Assembly (NCBI GenBank): GCA_050950025.1
Contig: JBMNGW010000004.1
Span: 1-64,000 of the forward strand
DNA: 64,000 nucleotides
Reading direction: 5' to 3'
DNA from: JBMNGW01 sp050950025
Lineage (GTDB): Bacteria; Spirochaetota; Spirochaetia; Sphaerochaetales; Sphaerochaetaceae
Shown: positions 17,497-25,750 of the stretch, in pieces
Position numbering within the stretch: the first letter of the stretch is position 1
How the letters are laid out: each line of letters starts with the position of its first letter
The notes under the pieces: generated by a model
Told to the model about the DNA's origin: nothing
Database searches by the model: none
The model's input: the letters and a program-made list of their open reading frames with translations, nothing else
Made by a program: the position numbers and the translations under genes

Positions 17497-17844
17497 TTAG
17501 TGAACTATTTCATATGGCCAACTAATAATTCCGCCAAAATCGTACACAAAGGCATAACCGAGCTCTATAAGCCGCTTGGCAGCAAAAAGACTGCGCATAC
17601 CGCTGCGACAATAGACTAACAACGTTGCTTCTTTATCGGGAAGGGAGGGGAAAAAGGAGTGGGTTTGGATAATTTCATTGGGCAGCAGCAAAGCCCCTCT
17701 GATATGCCCTTCTTGGAACTCCTCTTCCCGTCTGACATCCACAATTGTCAGTTGAGGATCTTCGTCTATCATTTTCTTGGCATGCTCTGCGCTGATACGC
17801 CGATAGGGAAGAATTCGTAGTGCAGGTGAATCAGTGTGCGCCAT
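17497..17844 (-). CDS. Rhodanese-like domain protein
   Basis: A 115-residue single rhodanese domain with the active-site loop CRSGMRS and TIVDVRREEEFQEGHIRGAL. Proteins of this kind carry persulfide sulfur on the cysteine. The start at 17844 is preferred because AGAGAGG lies upstream; the longer frame to 17874 has no such site. The acceptor is unknown. Confidence 0.88.
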   Translation of the reverse strand: MAHTDSPALRILPYRRISAEHAKKMIDEDPQLTIVDVRREEEFQEGHIRGALLLPNEIIQTHSFFPSLPDKEATLLVYCRSGMRSLFAAKRLIELGYAFVYDFGGIISWPYEIVH

Positions 17845-17940
17845 AAGAACCTCTCTAAAGACAAAGATGCACATAAAGAAGAGACTCCGTCAATCATAAG
17901 ACAAAAAGGGAGCTCAAAGTCTCGCTGACGTACCTGTTTT

Positions 17941-19893
17941 CTACTCCAGCAACTGCATAAAAGTTTCACCGTCAACTGCTTTGCTAAAAAGAAATCCTTG
18001 GTAAAAAGTGACTCCCAGCTCTTTGATGAACTGCAGCTGTTCCTCTTTCTCAACTCCTTCCACCAATACTGGAATATTAAGCTCTTTGGTCATCCCCACC
18101 ATAGCCCTAAGGATAATGCCTGTATCAAGGTCGGGATAATTCTCAATGAAAGAGCGGTCAATCTTAATCAAATCGACATGCAATTCATGTAAATACTTGA
18201 GCGAGGAGAAGCCGGTACCAAAGTCATCAATGGCAACTCTGACATGGTTTTTATGGAGTAAATCGAGAGTTTTGTTGGCCGATTCGATATCGCTTAATAA
18301 TGAGCGTTCAGTTAATTCAATAACCAGCCGATTATGCTCCACGTTGAAGCGGTCCATCGTTTTGATCATGTGGGGAACCAAGTAGGGGTCTTGTAACTCG
18401 GTGGGACACAAGTTAATGGAAAAAGAGATATCAGGAAGCTCTTTTCGTTTTAGTTCGGCAATATAGCGGCAGACCTGTTCAATGACGTAGCTGCTGAGCT
18501 TCCGCTCTAATTTGTGCTCTTCTACAATAGGAATGAATTCATTGGGAGATAAGGGGCCTAGTTCGGGGTGCGTCCATCGTACCAATGCCTCTGCTTCCAC
18601 AATCGTATTTGATTGGATATCGATAACTGGCTGAAAGTAGACTTCAATCGAATTGCTGTGTAAAGCCTCTTCAAAAGCATCAACAATGGCATAGTAGCGG
18701 GCAAGTTTTTGATCAACAGCTTCGCTGTACTGTAGCCATCCTTGCTTCTGGTAGTGGTTCAGACCTGCCAAAGCGATGCGACTTTGCTGGAGCATCCCTT
18801 TAGCCGAAGAACAAGAGAGAGAATAATCAGAAACACCCATGGCGATGCGCAATTGCTGCTGCTCTTGGCCCAGTTTTAACGGAGCCTGAAGATGTGTAAG
18901 AAGTGCCTCAAGATAATTTTTCAGTTTCTTTGGCGAAGAATCGACAGTGAGTAAAAATGTATCGGGGCAATACTGGATAATCAATGAGCCTGAGCCGATG
19001 ACAGCAAACAACCGTTTACGCACCTCCATTCCAAGCTCATAATGTTCATTCAGTGAATAGTGCGATTCAACAAGATCCAAGTTTTCTATTTTCAGGTAAA
19101 CAACAAAAAACGTTTGTCGGTAAAATCGTTTCTGTTGCAGCAACTGCAGAGGATAAGCATCAAAAAGAGTACTTTTGGCCGAATTGGCTAGAAGGAGATC
19201 TTTATACGATTCACGAGCTAAATTACGAGGGTCAGAAAATAAGGCGACGCTGCGGGGCCGTAACCCGTTGGCTTTGGAGTTAATGTTCAGCATCACGTGG
19301 GCCAAGGCCGTATGGAGTTTCCCTTCAATCCACACAAAGCCTTGCCAGGCATCTAATTTGGGCAGCAGATTAAACGTCTCACCATTTAAATCAAAAACAC
19401 GCAAAGATTGTTGGTAAACCTCTATTTCGCTAAACCCGCTGATTAAAGAGAGGGTGCGATTACAATACACAGCTCGACGCATAGAATCGGTGATAAGCAC
19501 CCCGTCGTGCGAATAATCGCTAACTAGACTGCTGACTTCCAAGGATTCCTTATTTTGTATTCTAAAGTAATTGAGCAAATTTAAGGCCCATGCCACAAAA
19601 AGGACCACTAGTGAAAGCAACCATTGGAACCAGGAACTGTGGATAATAAAGGAACTATTGTTGGCTAAGATCTCTTTTTCAGAAAACGAGAAATAGCCGA
19701 CCATCAGATGGCTGAACTCTTGGTAAAAAGGCCCCTCCTTTTTGAAGGGGTCAAATGCCAGATAACTGTAACGCACCCCATTACGACTAAAAGAGCCCTC
19801 ATCATGACGTTGCATATGGCCCCACAATCGGGGGTATTTTTGGGCAAAACTCTCCATGCTGCTTACACAAAATGGTAAACTTCGAATTTTCAA
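17941..19893 (-). CDS. Cyclic-di-GMP signalling protein: PAS, degenerate GGDEF, EAL (main part)
   Basis: The frame holds the end of a periplasmic sensor, a membrane segment (~residues 87-108), a PAS domain (~120-180), a degenerate GGDEF domain in which the signature reads CPDTF, and a full EAL domain with EALVRW, NLCPTE, IDDFGTGFSSLKYL and LVEGVE. Catalytic EAL residues look intact, so it is probably a c-di-GMP phosphodiesterase with a dead cyclase domain. The apparent start is internal: the sensor domain begins in the frame at 19978-20547, separated by two frame changes. Confidence 0.85.
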   Translation of the reverse strand: MKIRSLPFCVSSMESFAQKYPRLWGHMQRHDEGSFSRNGVRYSYLAFDPFKKEGPFYQEFSHLMVGYFSFSEKEILANNSSFIIHSSWFQWLLSLVVLFVAWALNLLNYFRIQNKESLEVSSLVSDYSHDGVLITDSMRRAVYCNRTLSLISGFSEIEVYQQSLRVFDLNGETFNLLPKLDAWQGFVWIEGKLHTALAHVMLNINSKANGLRPRSVALFSDPRNLARESYKDLLLANSAKSTLFDAYPLQLLQQKRFYRQTFFVVYLKIENLDLVESHYSLNEHYELGMEVRKRLFAVIGSGSLIIQYCPDTFLLTVDSSPKKLKNYLEALLTHLQAPLKLGQEQQQLRIAMGVSDYSLSCSSAKGMLQQSRIALAGLNHYQKQGWLQYSEAVDQKLARYYAIVDAFEEALHSNSIEVYFQPVIDIQSNTIVEAEALVRWTHPELGPLSPNEFIPIVEEHKLERKLSSYVIEQVCRYIAELKRKELPDISFSINLCPTELQDPYLVPHMIKTMDRFNVEHNRLVIELTERSLLSDIESANKTLDLLHKNHVRVAIDDFGTGFSSLKYLHELHVDLIKIDRSFIENYPDLDTGIILRAMVGMTKELNIPVLVEGVEKEEQLQFIKELGVTFYQGFLFSKAVDGETFMQLLE

Positions 19894-19977
19894 ATCTGAG
19901 CATGAATTGACCGTCAGGAATCGAGCAAGCCAAACTCCAGTTCGTCGGTATGGTTTGATAACGCCTGTTTAATTAAT

Positions 19978-20547
19978 TCAAGAATTGAGTGCCCATCGAC
20001 TAGCATCCCAAGAATATGGGTATACTCCCCCCCGATGGTAAATGGGAATTTGTAGCCCTATCAGACTTAGACACTCCTCTTTTTCCATCAGCGTAGTATA
20101 CGAGAACGGGGAAAAGTTAATGTCCCCCGCTTTCAGATTCTGTGTAAGAGGAGAAATGCGCTCCCAGTTAGTTTTGTAACGAAGGTCGTTTGAAAAAGGA
20201 AGCAGCTCATCGGAAAAATGGGTGATCCCAAACAGAGGGTCAGCTAAAACAGTGCTAAAAACAATCCCTTTCACATAATTGCGATTATTGGCCATGCGGA
20301 AAAAATTTCGTGTCAACTCTTCTTGTGTTTGTTCAGAAGGATTTTCCAAATAAGCGGTGCATTCATTAGAGTTGGCAATCACCTGAAGGGTTGCTCGATA
20401 CTCTTCAAACATAGAGTTGACAATGTAGGAAATAAGCTCCAGATGCCCATTATGTTCTGCGCTAATACTGGTAAGTGTATTGCGCATCTCTAAAGCTCGA
20501 AATTGTCCGAACATGAAAAAGACGGCCAAAGCCAAAGGGAGGACCAT
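19978..20547 (-). CDS. Sensor N-terminus of the EAL protein, separated by frameshifts
   Basis: This begins with a membrane segment (VLPLALAVFFMFG) followed by a Cache-like periplasmic sensor region. It continues into the 17941-19893 frame if one base is removed from the seven-C run at 20027-20033 and another change is made near 19910: the corrected junction reads HILGMLVDGHSILELIKQAL. No Shine-Dalgarno precedes 20547, and an in-frame stop lies a short way upstream, so the true start may be near 20580, close to a TATAAT. The two entries are probably one membrane protein. Confidence 0.65.
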   Translation of the reverse strand: MVLPLALAVFFMFGQFRALEMRNTLTSISAEHNGHLELISYIVNSMFEEYRATLQVIANSNECTAYLENPSEQTQEELTRNFFRMANNRNYVKGIVFSTVLADPLFGITHFSDELLPFSNDLRYKTNWERISPLTQNLKAGDINFSPFSYTTLMEKEECLSLIGLQIPIYHRGGVYPYSWDASRWALNS

Positions 20548-20631
20548 AAGTAATCGTTTGACTATATCCCAAACTCATCTTCCCATAAACCGATATTATA
20601 TCCTAGTCAGTCCGACAAAACAACTAAAATG

Positions 20632-20991
20632 CTAAGAGAGCTGGGCAAACTGGATTCTCACCCCATTCGGGTCGAGAATAAAGAAAAACTGCGTATGCTC
20701 ATTGGGTTGAAATGGTCCGCTTTCCACAGGGATCCCTTTTTGAGCCACAAACTCAAGGGCTTTTTGCAGTGATTCGACTTTAAAGCCCAGTGTAATGGCA
20801 TTACCAATAACAAAGGTCGCATCTTTTTGCTCGATGAGCTCCACCTGCGTTTCGCCCTCTCCCAAAAAAGCAATCTCCCGAGTTTGGTTAGCAAAAAACC
20901 GCTTTTTAATAGGCAGGCCAATAATCTCTTGGTAAAACGCTAACGACTCTTGCAAATTCTTCACCATGATGGTAGTCCATACGTATTTCAT
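20632..20991 (-). CDS. VOC-family (glyoxalase/dioxygenase-like) protein
   Basis: A 119-residue protein with the paired beta-alpha-beta-beta-beta pattern: YVWTTIMVKNLQESLAFYQ, TQVELIEQ, FFFILDPNGVRIQFAQ. A lactoylglutathione-lyase-like metal fold is likely, but the reaction is unknown. The start at 20991 is chosen because GGAGG lies about eight bases upstream. Confidence 0.85.
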   Translation of the reverse strand: MKYVWTTIMVKNLQESLAFYQEIIGLPIKKRFFANQTREIAFLGEGETQVELIEQKDATFVIGNAITLGFKVESLQKALEFVAQKGIPVESGPFQPNEHTQFFFILDPNGVRIQFAQLS

Positions 20992-21085
20992 GAGGTTCTC
21001 CTCCAAAGCCCATAGTACATGCAGAACATCCTGCATACAATAGAATTTTTGTTTTATGCTACTATGGGGCTCCAAGGAGGAGCAT

Positions 21086-21502
21086 ATGATTTCATACAGA
21101 AAGGTTCTTCAGGTAAACCTTCCCTCTCGTCGTGCGCTGCTAAATATTACTAACCAGGTGCGCCAGGCAATTCGGGAAAGCAACGTGCAAGAGGGATTAG
21201 TTCTTATCAATGCGATGAATATTACAGCCAGTGTATTCATCAACGATGACGAAAGCGGTTTGCACCACGATTATGAAGTATGGCTGGAAAAACTCGCACC
21301 CGAAAAACCCCACTCCCAGTATCGACATAACGGTTATGAAGATAATGCCGATGCTCATCTGAAAAGGAGCATCATGGGCAGAGAAACCGTTGTTGCCATT
21401 ACCAAAGGAGATCTCGATTTCGGTACGTGGGAGCAAATCTTTTATTACGAATTTGACGGTAAAAGGGACAAAAGGGTTCTCATTAAGATTATTGGCCAAT
21501 AA
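21086..21502 (+). CDS. YjbQ/UPF0047 family protein
   Basis: A 138-residue member of the YjbQ family (secondary thiamine-phosphate synthase activity has been reported for some). Family features are the ITNQVRQAIRES start, the DDESGLHHDYEVWLEKL helix, HLKRSIMGRETVVAITKG and FDGKRDKRVLIKIIG. AAGGAGG precedes the ATG at 21086, so the longer frame is rejected. It stands alone between divergent and convergent neighbours. Confidence 0.9.
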   Translation: MISYRKVLQVNLPSRRALLNITNQVRQAIRESNVQEGLVLINAMNITASVFINDDESGLHHDYEVWLEKLAPEKPHSQYRHNGYEDNADAHLKRSIMGRETVVAITKGDLDFGTWEQIFYYEFDGKRDKRVLIKIIGQ

Positions 21503-21536
21503 GAATGCCGTGCCAAAAACACAGTTTGTTGGTTCG

Positions 21537-22691
21537 TTAGGCATCCCAGTCAAGCAACCGCTTCTCTCCTTTGAGGTTCTTAATGTCGGTAATATCTTGG
21601 GAAATCTCGATAGTCCCGGCATATGTGTCGTCTTCATCGTAAAGGGCAACGTACCGAATCAGGATATAACGGCCTTTGAGTGTGATTCTGAAATCGGCTT
21701 CTCTGCGCTTTTTAGATCGAAATGAGTCGATAATATTCTGCACGATAGCAAAACTTTCAGGCGGATGGCAATTTTGTACCATCCGTCCCACCACCGCTTT
21801 ACTGCGAGCAAATATTCTGTGCTGAGGGGTATTGAAATAAACAACTCGATCTGAAGCATCCACCAGTGTTATATCAACGGGGATAGTATTGAATATGTGC
21901 AAAAGTTGAGTGACAGTTGGGTTCCCTGTAATAAGGTCGATTTTCCCTTTGCTTGTGGCTGTATCGTGATACGGACTTGCCTGACCGTCTGAAAATTGGT
22001 CAATACCCAGTGTTAACAACTCCTCTCTTGGGAGGTTTTTAATAATTACGGGAAACAGAATTTGCTCTTCGCGAAACACCATCGAATACATATCAAAAAA
22101 GAGCCGTCCCAACAGGGTATTCACATACCCAAGGGCAACGTGTGGGTCTAACAGAACTTTATTCAGCTCTTTTAGCGTCAGGCGCACATCATCGTGGATC
22201 GACCACATAACTTGCAGGCAACGACTGTTGGGCAAGTGTTTTTCAATAACAGGAAACAAGACATTCTCTTTATCTTCATAATGCTCAACATACGTAGATA
22301 CTTCTTGTACTTCCTGTGCTATTTTCTCCTTACTGCTTTCAAAGAATTTTGGTTCATTCATGCGACTGACATCGGCTTTTAAGGCATCAAGGACTCCTAC
22401 GATCTTATCGTTTTGCTCCAAAATGTGTTCTATGTAAGAAAACCCCCGTTCAAAAGGGCGTTTGACGGCATTCAGTGGCTTAGTAAAAGAGTGAAGCATC
22501 CGAGTAACGATTCTTTTGGCCTCCCCAATTTCAGCAGTTCGCCCAACAACTTCATCTACCAATTCAAAAACAAGCTGGGCATTTACCTCATCAAACAACG
22601 GCTGTGCCTTTTGTAAGTTTTCTGTGTTATCGGCAGGAGAATTAAGGCCCAAACAATAGTCAAGCAAAATTTCATAGTGGCTTTTTTGCAT
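21537..22691 (-). CDS. DUF438-like hemerythrin-PAS protein, second paralogue
   Basis: A 384-residue protein. The N-terminal half is helical with hemerythrin-like motifs (EHYEDKENVLFPVIEKHL; FREEQILFPVIIKNL). The C-terminal PAS (~270-375) has DITLVDASDRVVYF, HRIFARSKAVVGRMVQNCHPP and the same GEKRLLD ending as the 11235-12470 protein (GEKRLMD). The clear DUF438 N-terminal domain of that paralogue is not obvious here. It lies directly after a cupin gene (stop and ATG adjacent), indicating an operon. A redox or gas sensor role is inferred. Confidence 0.8.
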   Translation of the reverse strand: MQKSHYEILLDYCLGLNSPADNTENLQKAQPLFDEVNAQLVFELVDEVVGRTAEIGEAKRIVTRMLHSFTKPLNAVKRPFERGFSYIEHILEQNDKIVGVLDALKADVSRMNEPKFFESSKEKIAQEVQEVSTYVEHYEDKENVLFPVIEKHLPNSRCLQVMWSIHDDVRLTLKELNKVLLDPHVALGYVNTLLGRLFFDMYSMVFREEQILFPVIIKNLPREELLTLGIDQFSDGQASPYHDTATSKGKIDLITGNPTVTQLLHIFNTIPVDITLVDASDRVVYFNTPQHRIFARSKAVVGRMVQNCHPPESFAIVQNIIDSFRSKKRREADFRITLKGRYILIRYVALYDEDDTYAGTIEISQDITDIKNLKGEKRLLDWDA

Positions 22692-23039
22692 CTAAAAATC
22701 CCCCTCTTTAGGAACGATGCAGATAAACACAAACTCCGCTTCGCCTTTATTGGACAACTGATGCTCAGTTCCTTCAGGAATATAAGCAGTGGAGCCACTG
22801 CGCAAGGGGTGATTATTACCGCCAAGTAAGAGGTTGCCCTCCCCTTCCACCGCATAGACGATATGGGGCCAAGGGTGCTGGTGCAAAGGGGCGTACCCTT
22901 GAGCATCCAAGCTGATCATGCGCATAACATAATCTTCCCATCCCTGAGCCGGCCCTACAAGTATTTGTTTGCTCACCCCTTTTTGGTTATTATCGGGTTG
23001 CCTTTTTTTCTCAATATCATTGCGATGAGATACAAACAT
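22692..23039 (-). CDS. Cupin-domain protein
   Basis: A 115-residue cupin with the metal-binding motif HQHPWPHIVYAVEGEG and the second motif IPEGTEHQLSNKGEAEFVFI. Such proteins bind a metal and a small ligand; function unknown. AGGAGG precedes the ATG. Its stop abuts the next start at 22691, so it is co-expressed with the hemerythrin-PAS gene. Confidence 0.87.
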   Translation of the reverse strand: MFVSHRNDIEKKRQPDNNQKGVSKQILVGPAQGWEDYVMRMISLDAQGYAPLHQHPWPHIVYAVEGEGNLLLGGNNHPLRSGSTAYIPEGTEHQLSNKGEAEFVFICIVPKEGDF

Positions 23040-23113
23040 AATGCCTCCTACTATTTCTCTTAGTAAGATAGCTTACATTTGGGGCCAGAGTCCATCAAGG
23101 TGCTCTATGAGCC

Positions 23114-23950
23114 TTAAGCGAACGTAAAAACAGTGCCAACTTGGTTCTCTTTGAATCCGGCGTGTTTGGCCTTAGCCAAAGCCATCGCTTGCTCTCCTGA
23201 GCAGTGGCAAAGACTTATCATCGGAATGTTGCGTTCTAACAATGTATCAATAACAATTGAACGCCGCTTTTCAGAAGCATCGTATAAATGGATACCGCCA
23301 ATTAAGGCATACAGGGGTTTGGAAAACCGCTTAGGCAAGGCATCCACCATATTCAAAATACCGGGATGAGCACATCCCACTATCATCACCAAGCCTTGAG
23401 GCACATCAAGTACCAGAGCAATTTCATCCAAAAATTGGTCGACTTGGGGTTCACCATCTTCATTGATGGTGACAAAACGTTCATTGCGTTCTTCAATCGG
23501 ATGAATAGGGTCAAACAAAGAAACTAACCACACCCCTTTGTAAATCATTGTGACATTGGAACACGTTGTATTCCACTGCACATTATGAGCGTTGAGCATT
23601 TGATGATTAAAATCGATGCCGGAAAACCTAAGTCCTTGAGGATTAAGGGAGTATTTGGCCTGCTCAAATCCTCTGCCGGTCCACATTTGGAGCTTTTTAT
23701 AATGGTGGGCTTGCAACAACGGAATTACGCCTCCGCTGTGATCATAATGTCCGTGGCTTATAGCAAGCATCTGCAGATGGCCTAAGTCAATTTTCAATTT
23801 TTGTGCATTGGCAAGAAAAGCTTCTGAAGCACCAGTATCAAATAACAGATTAAGCCCCTTATACTCAACATAACAGGAAAATCCGTGCTCTGTTTTTAGA
23901 TCGGAACCGGGCAAAGCGGAGTTGTCCATAAGAGTAGTGACTTGAATCAT
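23114..23950 (-). CDS. MBL-fold metallo-hydrolase
   Basis: A 278-residue hydrolase with the metal motif SHGHYDHSGG, GCAHPGILNMV and CHCSGEQA, the pattern of the family often annotated as dihydropteroate-type (7,8-dihydropterin-6-methyl-aminobenzene-phosphate synthase) hydrolases. The substrate cannot be assigned. GAGGAG precedes the ATG and a good promoter lies upstream. Confidence 0.87.
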   Translation of the reverse strand: MIQVTTLMDNSALPGSDLKTEHGFSCYVEYKGLNLLFDTGASEAFLANAQKLKIDLGHLQMLAISHGHYDHSGGVIPLLQAHHYKKLQMWTGRGFEQAKYSLNPQGLRFSGIDFNHQMLNAHNVQWNTTCSNVTMIYKGVWLVSLFDPIHPIEERNERFVTINEDGEPQVDQFLDEIALVLDVPQGLVMIVGCAHPGILNMVDALPKRFSKPLYALIGGIHLYDASEKRRSIVIDTLLERNIPMISLCHCSGEQAMALAKAKHAGFKENQVGTVFTFA

Positions 23951-23967
23951 GCTGCTCCTCTTTGCTT

Positions 23968-23996
23968 ATCATACAAGACAACTTAGCTCAGAGCAA
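23968..23996 (-). promoter_or_regulatory. Promoter of the MBL hydrolase
   Basis: On the minus strand TTGCTC (23996-23991) and TATGAT (23973-23968) are spaced by 17 bases, 18 bases before the ATG at 23950, with GAGGAG in between. Confidence 0.55.
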
Positions 23997-24073
23997 TAAA
24001 TTACTTTCATTTAGAAGAACCGGTGTCCACAAACCTTTCACACCGAATGCTAAGGAGTAAGGCATCTCTTAAA

Positions 24074-24102
24074 TTGTCCGATTGCCGTTACTATGGTATA
24101 AC
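24074..24102 (+). promoter_or_regulatory. Promoter of the LPP20-like lipoprotein
   Basis: TTGTCC (24074-24079), a 17-base spacer and TATAAC (24097-24102) with a TG one base before it (extended -10). GAGAGG precedes the ATG at 24139. Confidence 0.6.
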
Positions 24103-24138
24103 CAAAGTAATTGGTGATACACCAAAGAGAGGAAAGAT

Positions 24139-24678
24139 ATGAAAAAATGGGTGCAAGGTTGTCTTTTTCTAGCAATTATTCTCGTTTTAGCCAGTTGTGC
24201 AACCAGCAAAAAGGGGGTTGTGTTGGGCACAGACGGCATTGCGCAACCTGATTGGGTTTTCAAAAGTGTCGTGTCGCAGCAAAAGCACTACGAAAGCGGA
24301 TACGGTAAAATGTCCGATCGTAACACTTCGATTAAACGGGCTACTGTGGAAGCCAAAAACAAGATTGCCCAGTGGCTTAACACCCAAGTAAAAGAAGTCG
24401 TTACCACCTATACCAGTGATAGCGGCAGTGAAAACAACCGCCAGGCCCTCGATACTTTTGAAATCATTAGTGTCCAAGTAGCTGAGGCAACTCTTTCTGG
24501 AGTAACAACAGAAGAGATGTGGATTGATGCAGAAGGGGGTGTGTGGGTTCTTTGCTCTATTCCTTTGGACTCCATTGAAAAGAGTTTCCTTGAGGCTGCA
24601 AATGGCCAAGATTTTATGCAGCATGAAGCAGCGTATGCCAAAATGGAAGAAGCGCTCAAACGACATTTTGCCTACTAA
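24139..24678 (+). CDS. LPP20-family lipoprotein
   Basis: A 179-residue protein with a signal peptide and lipobox (ILVLASC, Cys ~20), so it is anchored in a membrane. The IAQPDWVFKS..YESGYGKMSDRN start and the AKNKIAQWLNTQVKEVV helix match LPP20-type lipoproteins. Function unknown; envelope location inferred. It converges on the barrel gene at 24696. Confidence 0.78.
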   Translation: MKKWVQGCLFLAIILVLASCATSKKGVVLGTDGIAQPDWVFKSVVSQQKHYESGYGKMSDRNTSIKRATVEAKNKIAQWLNTQVKEVVTTYTSDSGSENNRQALDTFEIISVQVAEATLSGVTTEEMWIDAEGGVWVLCSIPLDSIEKSFLEAANGQDFMQHEAAYAKMEEALKRHFAY

Positions 24679-24695
24679 AATCGGCTTGCAAACGC

Positions 24696-25220
24696 TTAGT
24701 GGTTTTTAGATCCGGAAAAAAAGAAATCGAGGGAAAATAGATTCCAAAAGAGGGAAATAGCGTTTTTGGGAACATCCCAATAAAGGCCAAACGTCAATGT
24801 CCTTTCGCGCAGCTTAAATTGAGGACCGCCTACTGATATGGGGGTTATACGAATGTAGGGGCCGTAACTGGAAGCCCCCAACGCATCGAGAAGAAAACCG
24901 GCGCTCACATACGCATTAGAATAAGAGGGAACGTTTGCCCCCTCTTTTGCGTAGACAGGACTAAGCAAAGCTAATGAAACTCCGCCTCCTGCATAGACTT
25001 GTTCACCGGGGATTTCGGTGGCTTTGACGATGGCAAACACCTCCCCTTCCAAATTCTGACTCAACCCTCTGATAGCACCGATTTGTACATGCGTCCCTCG
25101 GTCAAACGATTCGGAAGTAAGGTTGGCATCAAACACGCCAATCGAAATACCGCTTTCAAAAGCCACAAGGAGATGTAGATTAAAAACGAGCAACAATAAC
25201 CACATGAAAGTGCGTTTCAT
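24696..25220 (-). CDS. Predicted outer-membrane beta-barrel, unknown function
   Basis: A 174-residue protein starting with a signal peptide (KRTFMWLLLLVFNLHLLVAF) and containing alternating amphipathic strands (SGISIGVFDANL, AYVSAGFLLDAL, YGPYIRITPISV). No family was recognised. GGAG lies eight bases before the ATG at 25220, so the longer frame is rejected. It follows another barrel-like gene and a PLD lipoprotein in the same direction, suggesting one envelope operon. Confidence 0.6.
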   Translation of the reverse strand: MKRTFMWLLLLVFNLHLLVAFESGISIGVFDANLTSESFDRGTHVQIGAIRGLSQNLEGEVFAIVKATEIPGEQVYAGGGVSLALLSPVYAKEGANVPSYSNAYVSAGFLLDALGASSYGPYIRITPISVGGPQFKLRERTLTFGLYWDVPKNAISLFWNLFSLDFFFSGSKNH

Positions 25221-25230
25221 CACCTTCTCC

Positions 25231-25749
25231 TCACCACAGATAATGGACGATTTCAAACAACCTAAGGCCCCAGCCCCAGCTATCGTCCTGAACATCATAC
25301 GCTAGATGAACTCCCAACAAGCCGATTCTCTTATCGCCAAAATTGAAGTTCAACGGTTGAATTAAAGCCGATACTGCTTTCCAAAACGGCTCTTTCAGCC
25401 GTGTATACATCTGGAGATCTATACGGGGAGTCCAGGCACTGCTGCGCCGCATCAATGGTGCTAGCAGATGATTATTTTGCCAAGCAAGCGGCATCCCTAA
25501 GCCCACCATCAAGTAGGTATTGCCATCTGAGCCCAACTGAGGGCTAAGCATTCCCAATTGCACCGAAGGTGAATAAGTCTTTGCAGGCAGCAACAGTGTC
25601 TCAACAGAGAAAGACCACTTTTCATCCACAGACATAGAGGGAAGAGCAAAACCATCAATGCCCAAACGGTAGCCTCCTACCCAAGGAGAGCTGAATACCA
25701 GCTGTGCAACGAGAAATAATAGACAAATACTTGCAGTGCGCTTGCTCAT
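25231..25749 (-). CDS. Predicted exported beta-rich protein, unknown function
   Basis: A 172-residue protein with a signal peptide (SKRTASICLLFLVAQLVFSS) and repeated amphipathic strands (VGGYRLGIDGF, TYLMVGLGMPL, RIDLQMYTRL, IGLLGVHLAYD). No family was recognised; an outer-membrane location is inferred. The start at 25749 is one base after the PLD gene's stop and has GGGGA upstream. Confidence 0.6.
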   Translation of the reverse strand: MSKRTASICLLFLVAQLVFSSPWVGGYRLGIDGFALPSMSVDEKWSFSVETLLLPAKTYSPSVQLGMLSPQLGSDGNTYLMVGLGMPLAWQNNHLLAPLMRRSSAWTPRIDLQMYTRLKEPFWKAVSALIQPLNFNFGDKRIGLLGVHLAYDVQDDSWGWGLRLFEIVHYLW

Positions 25750-25750
25750 A

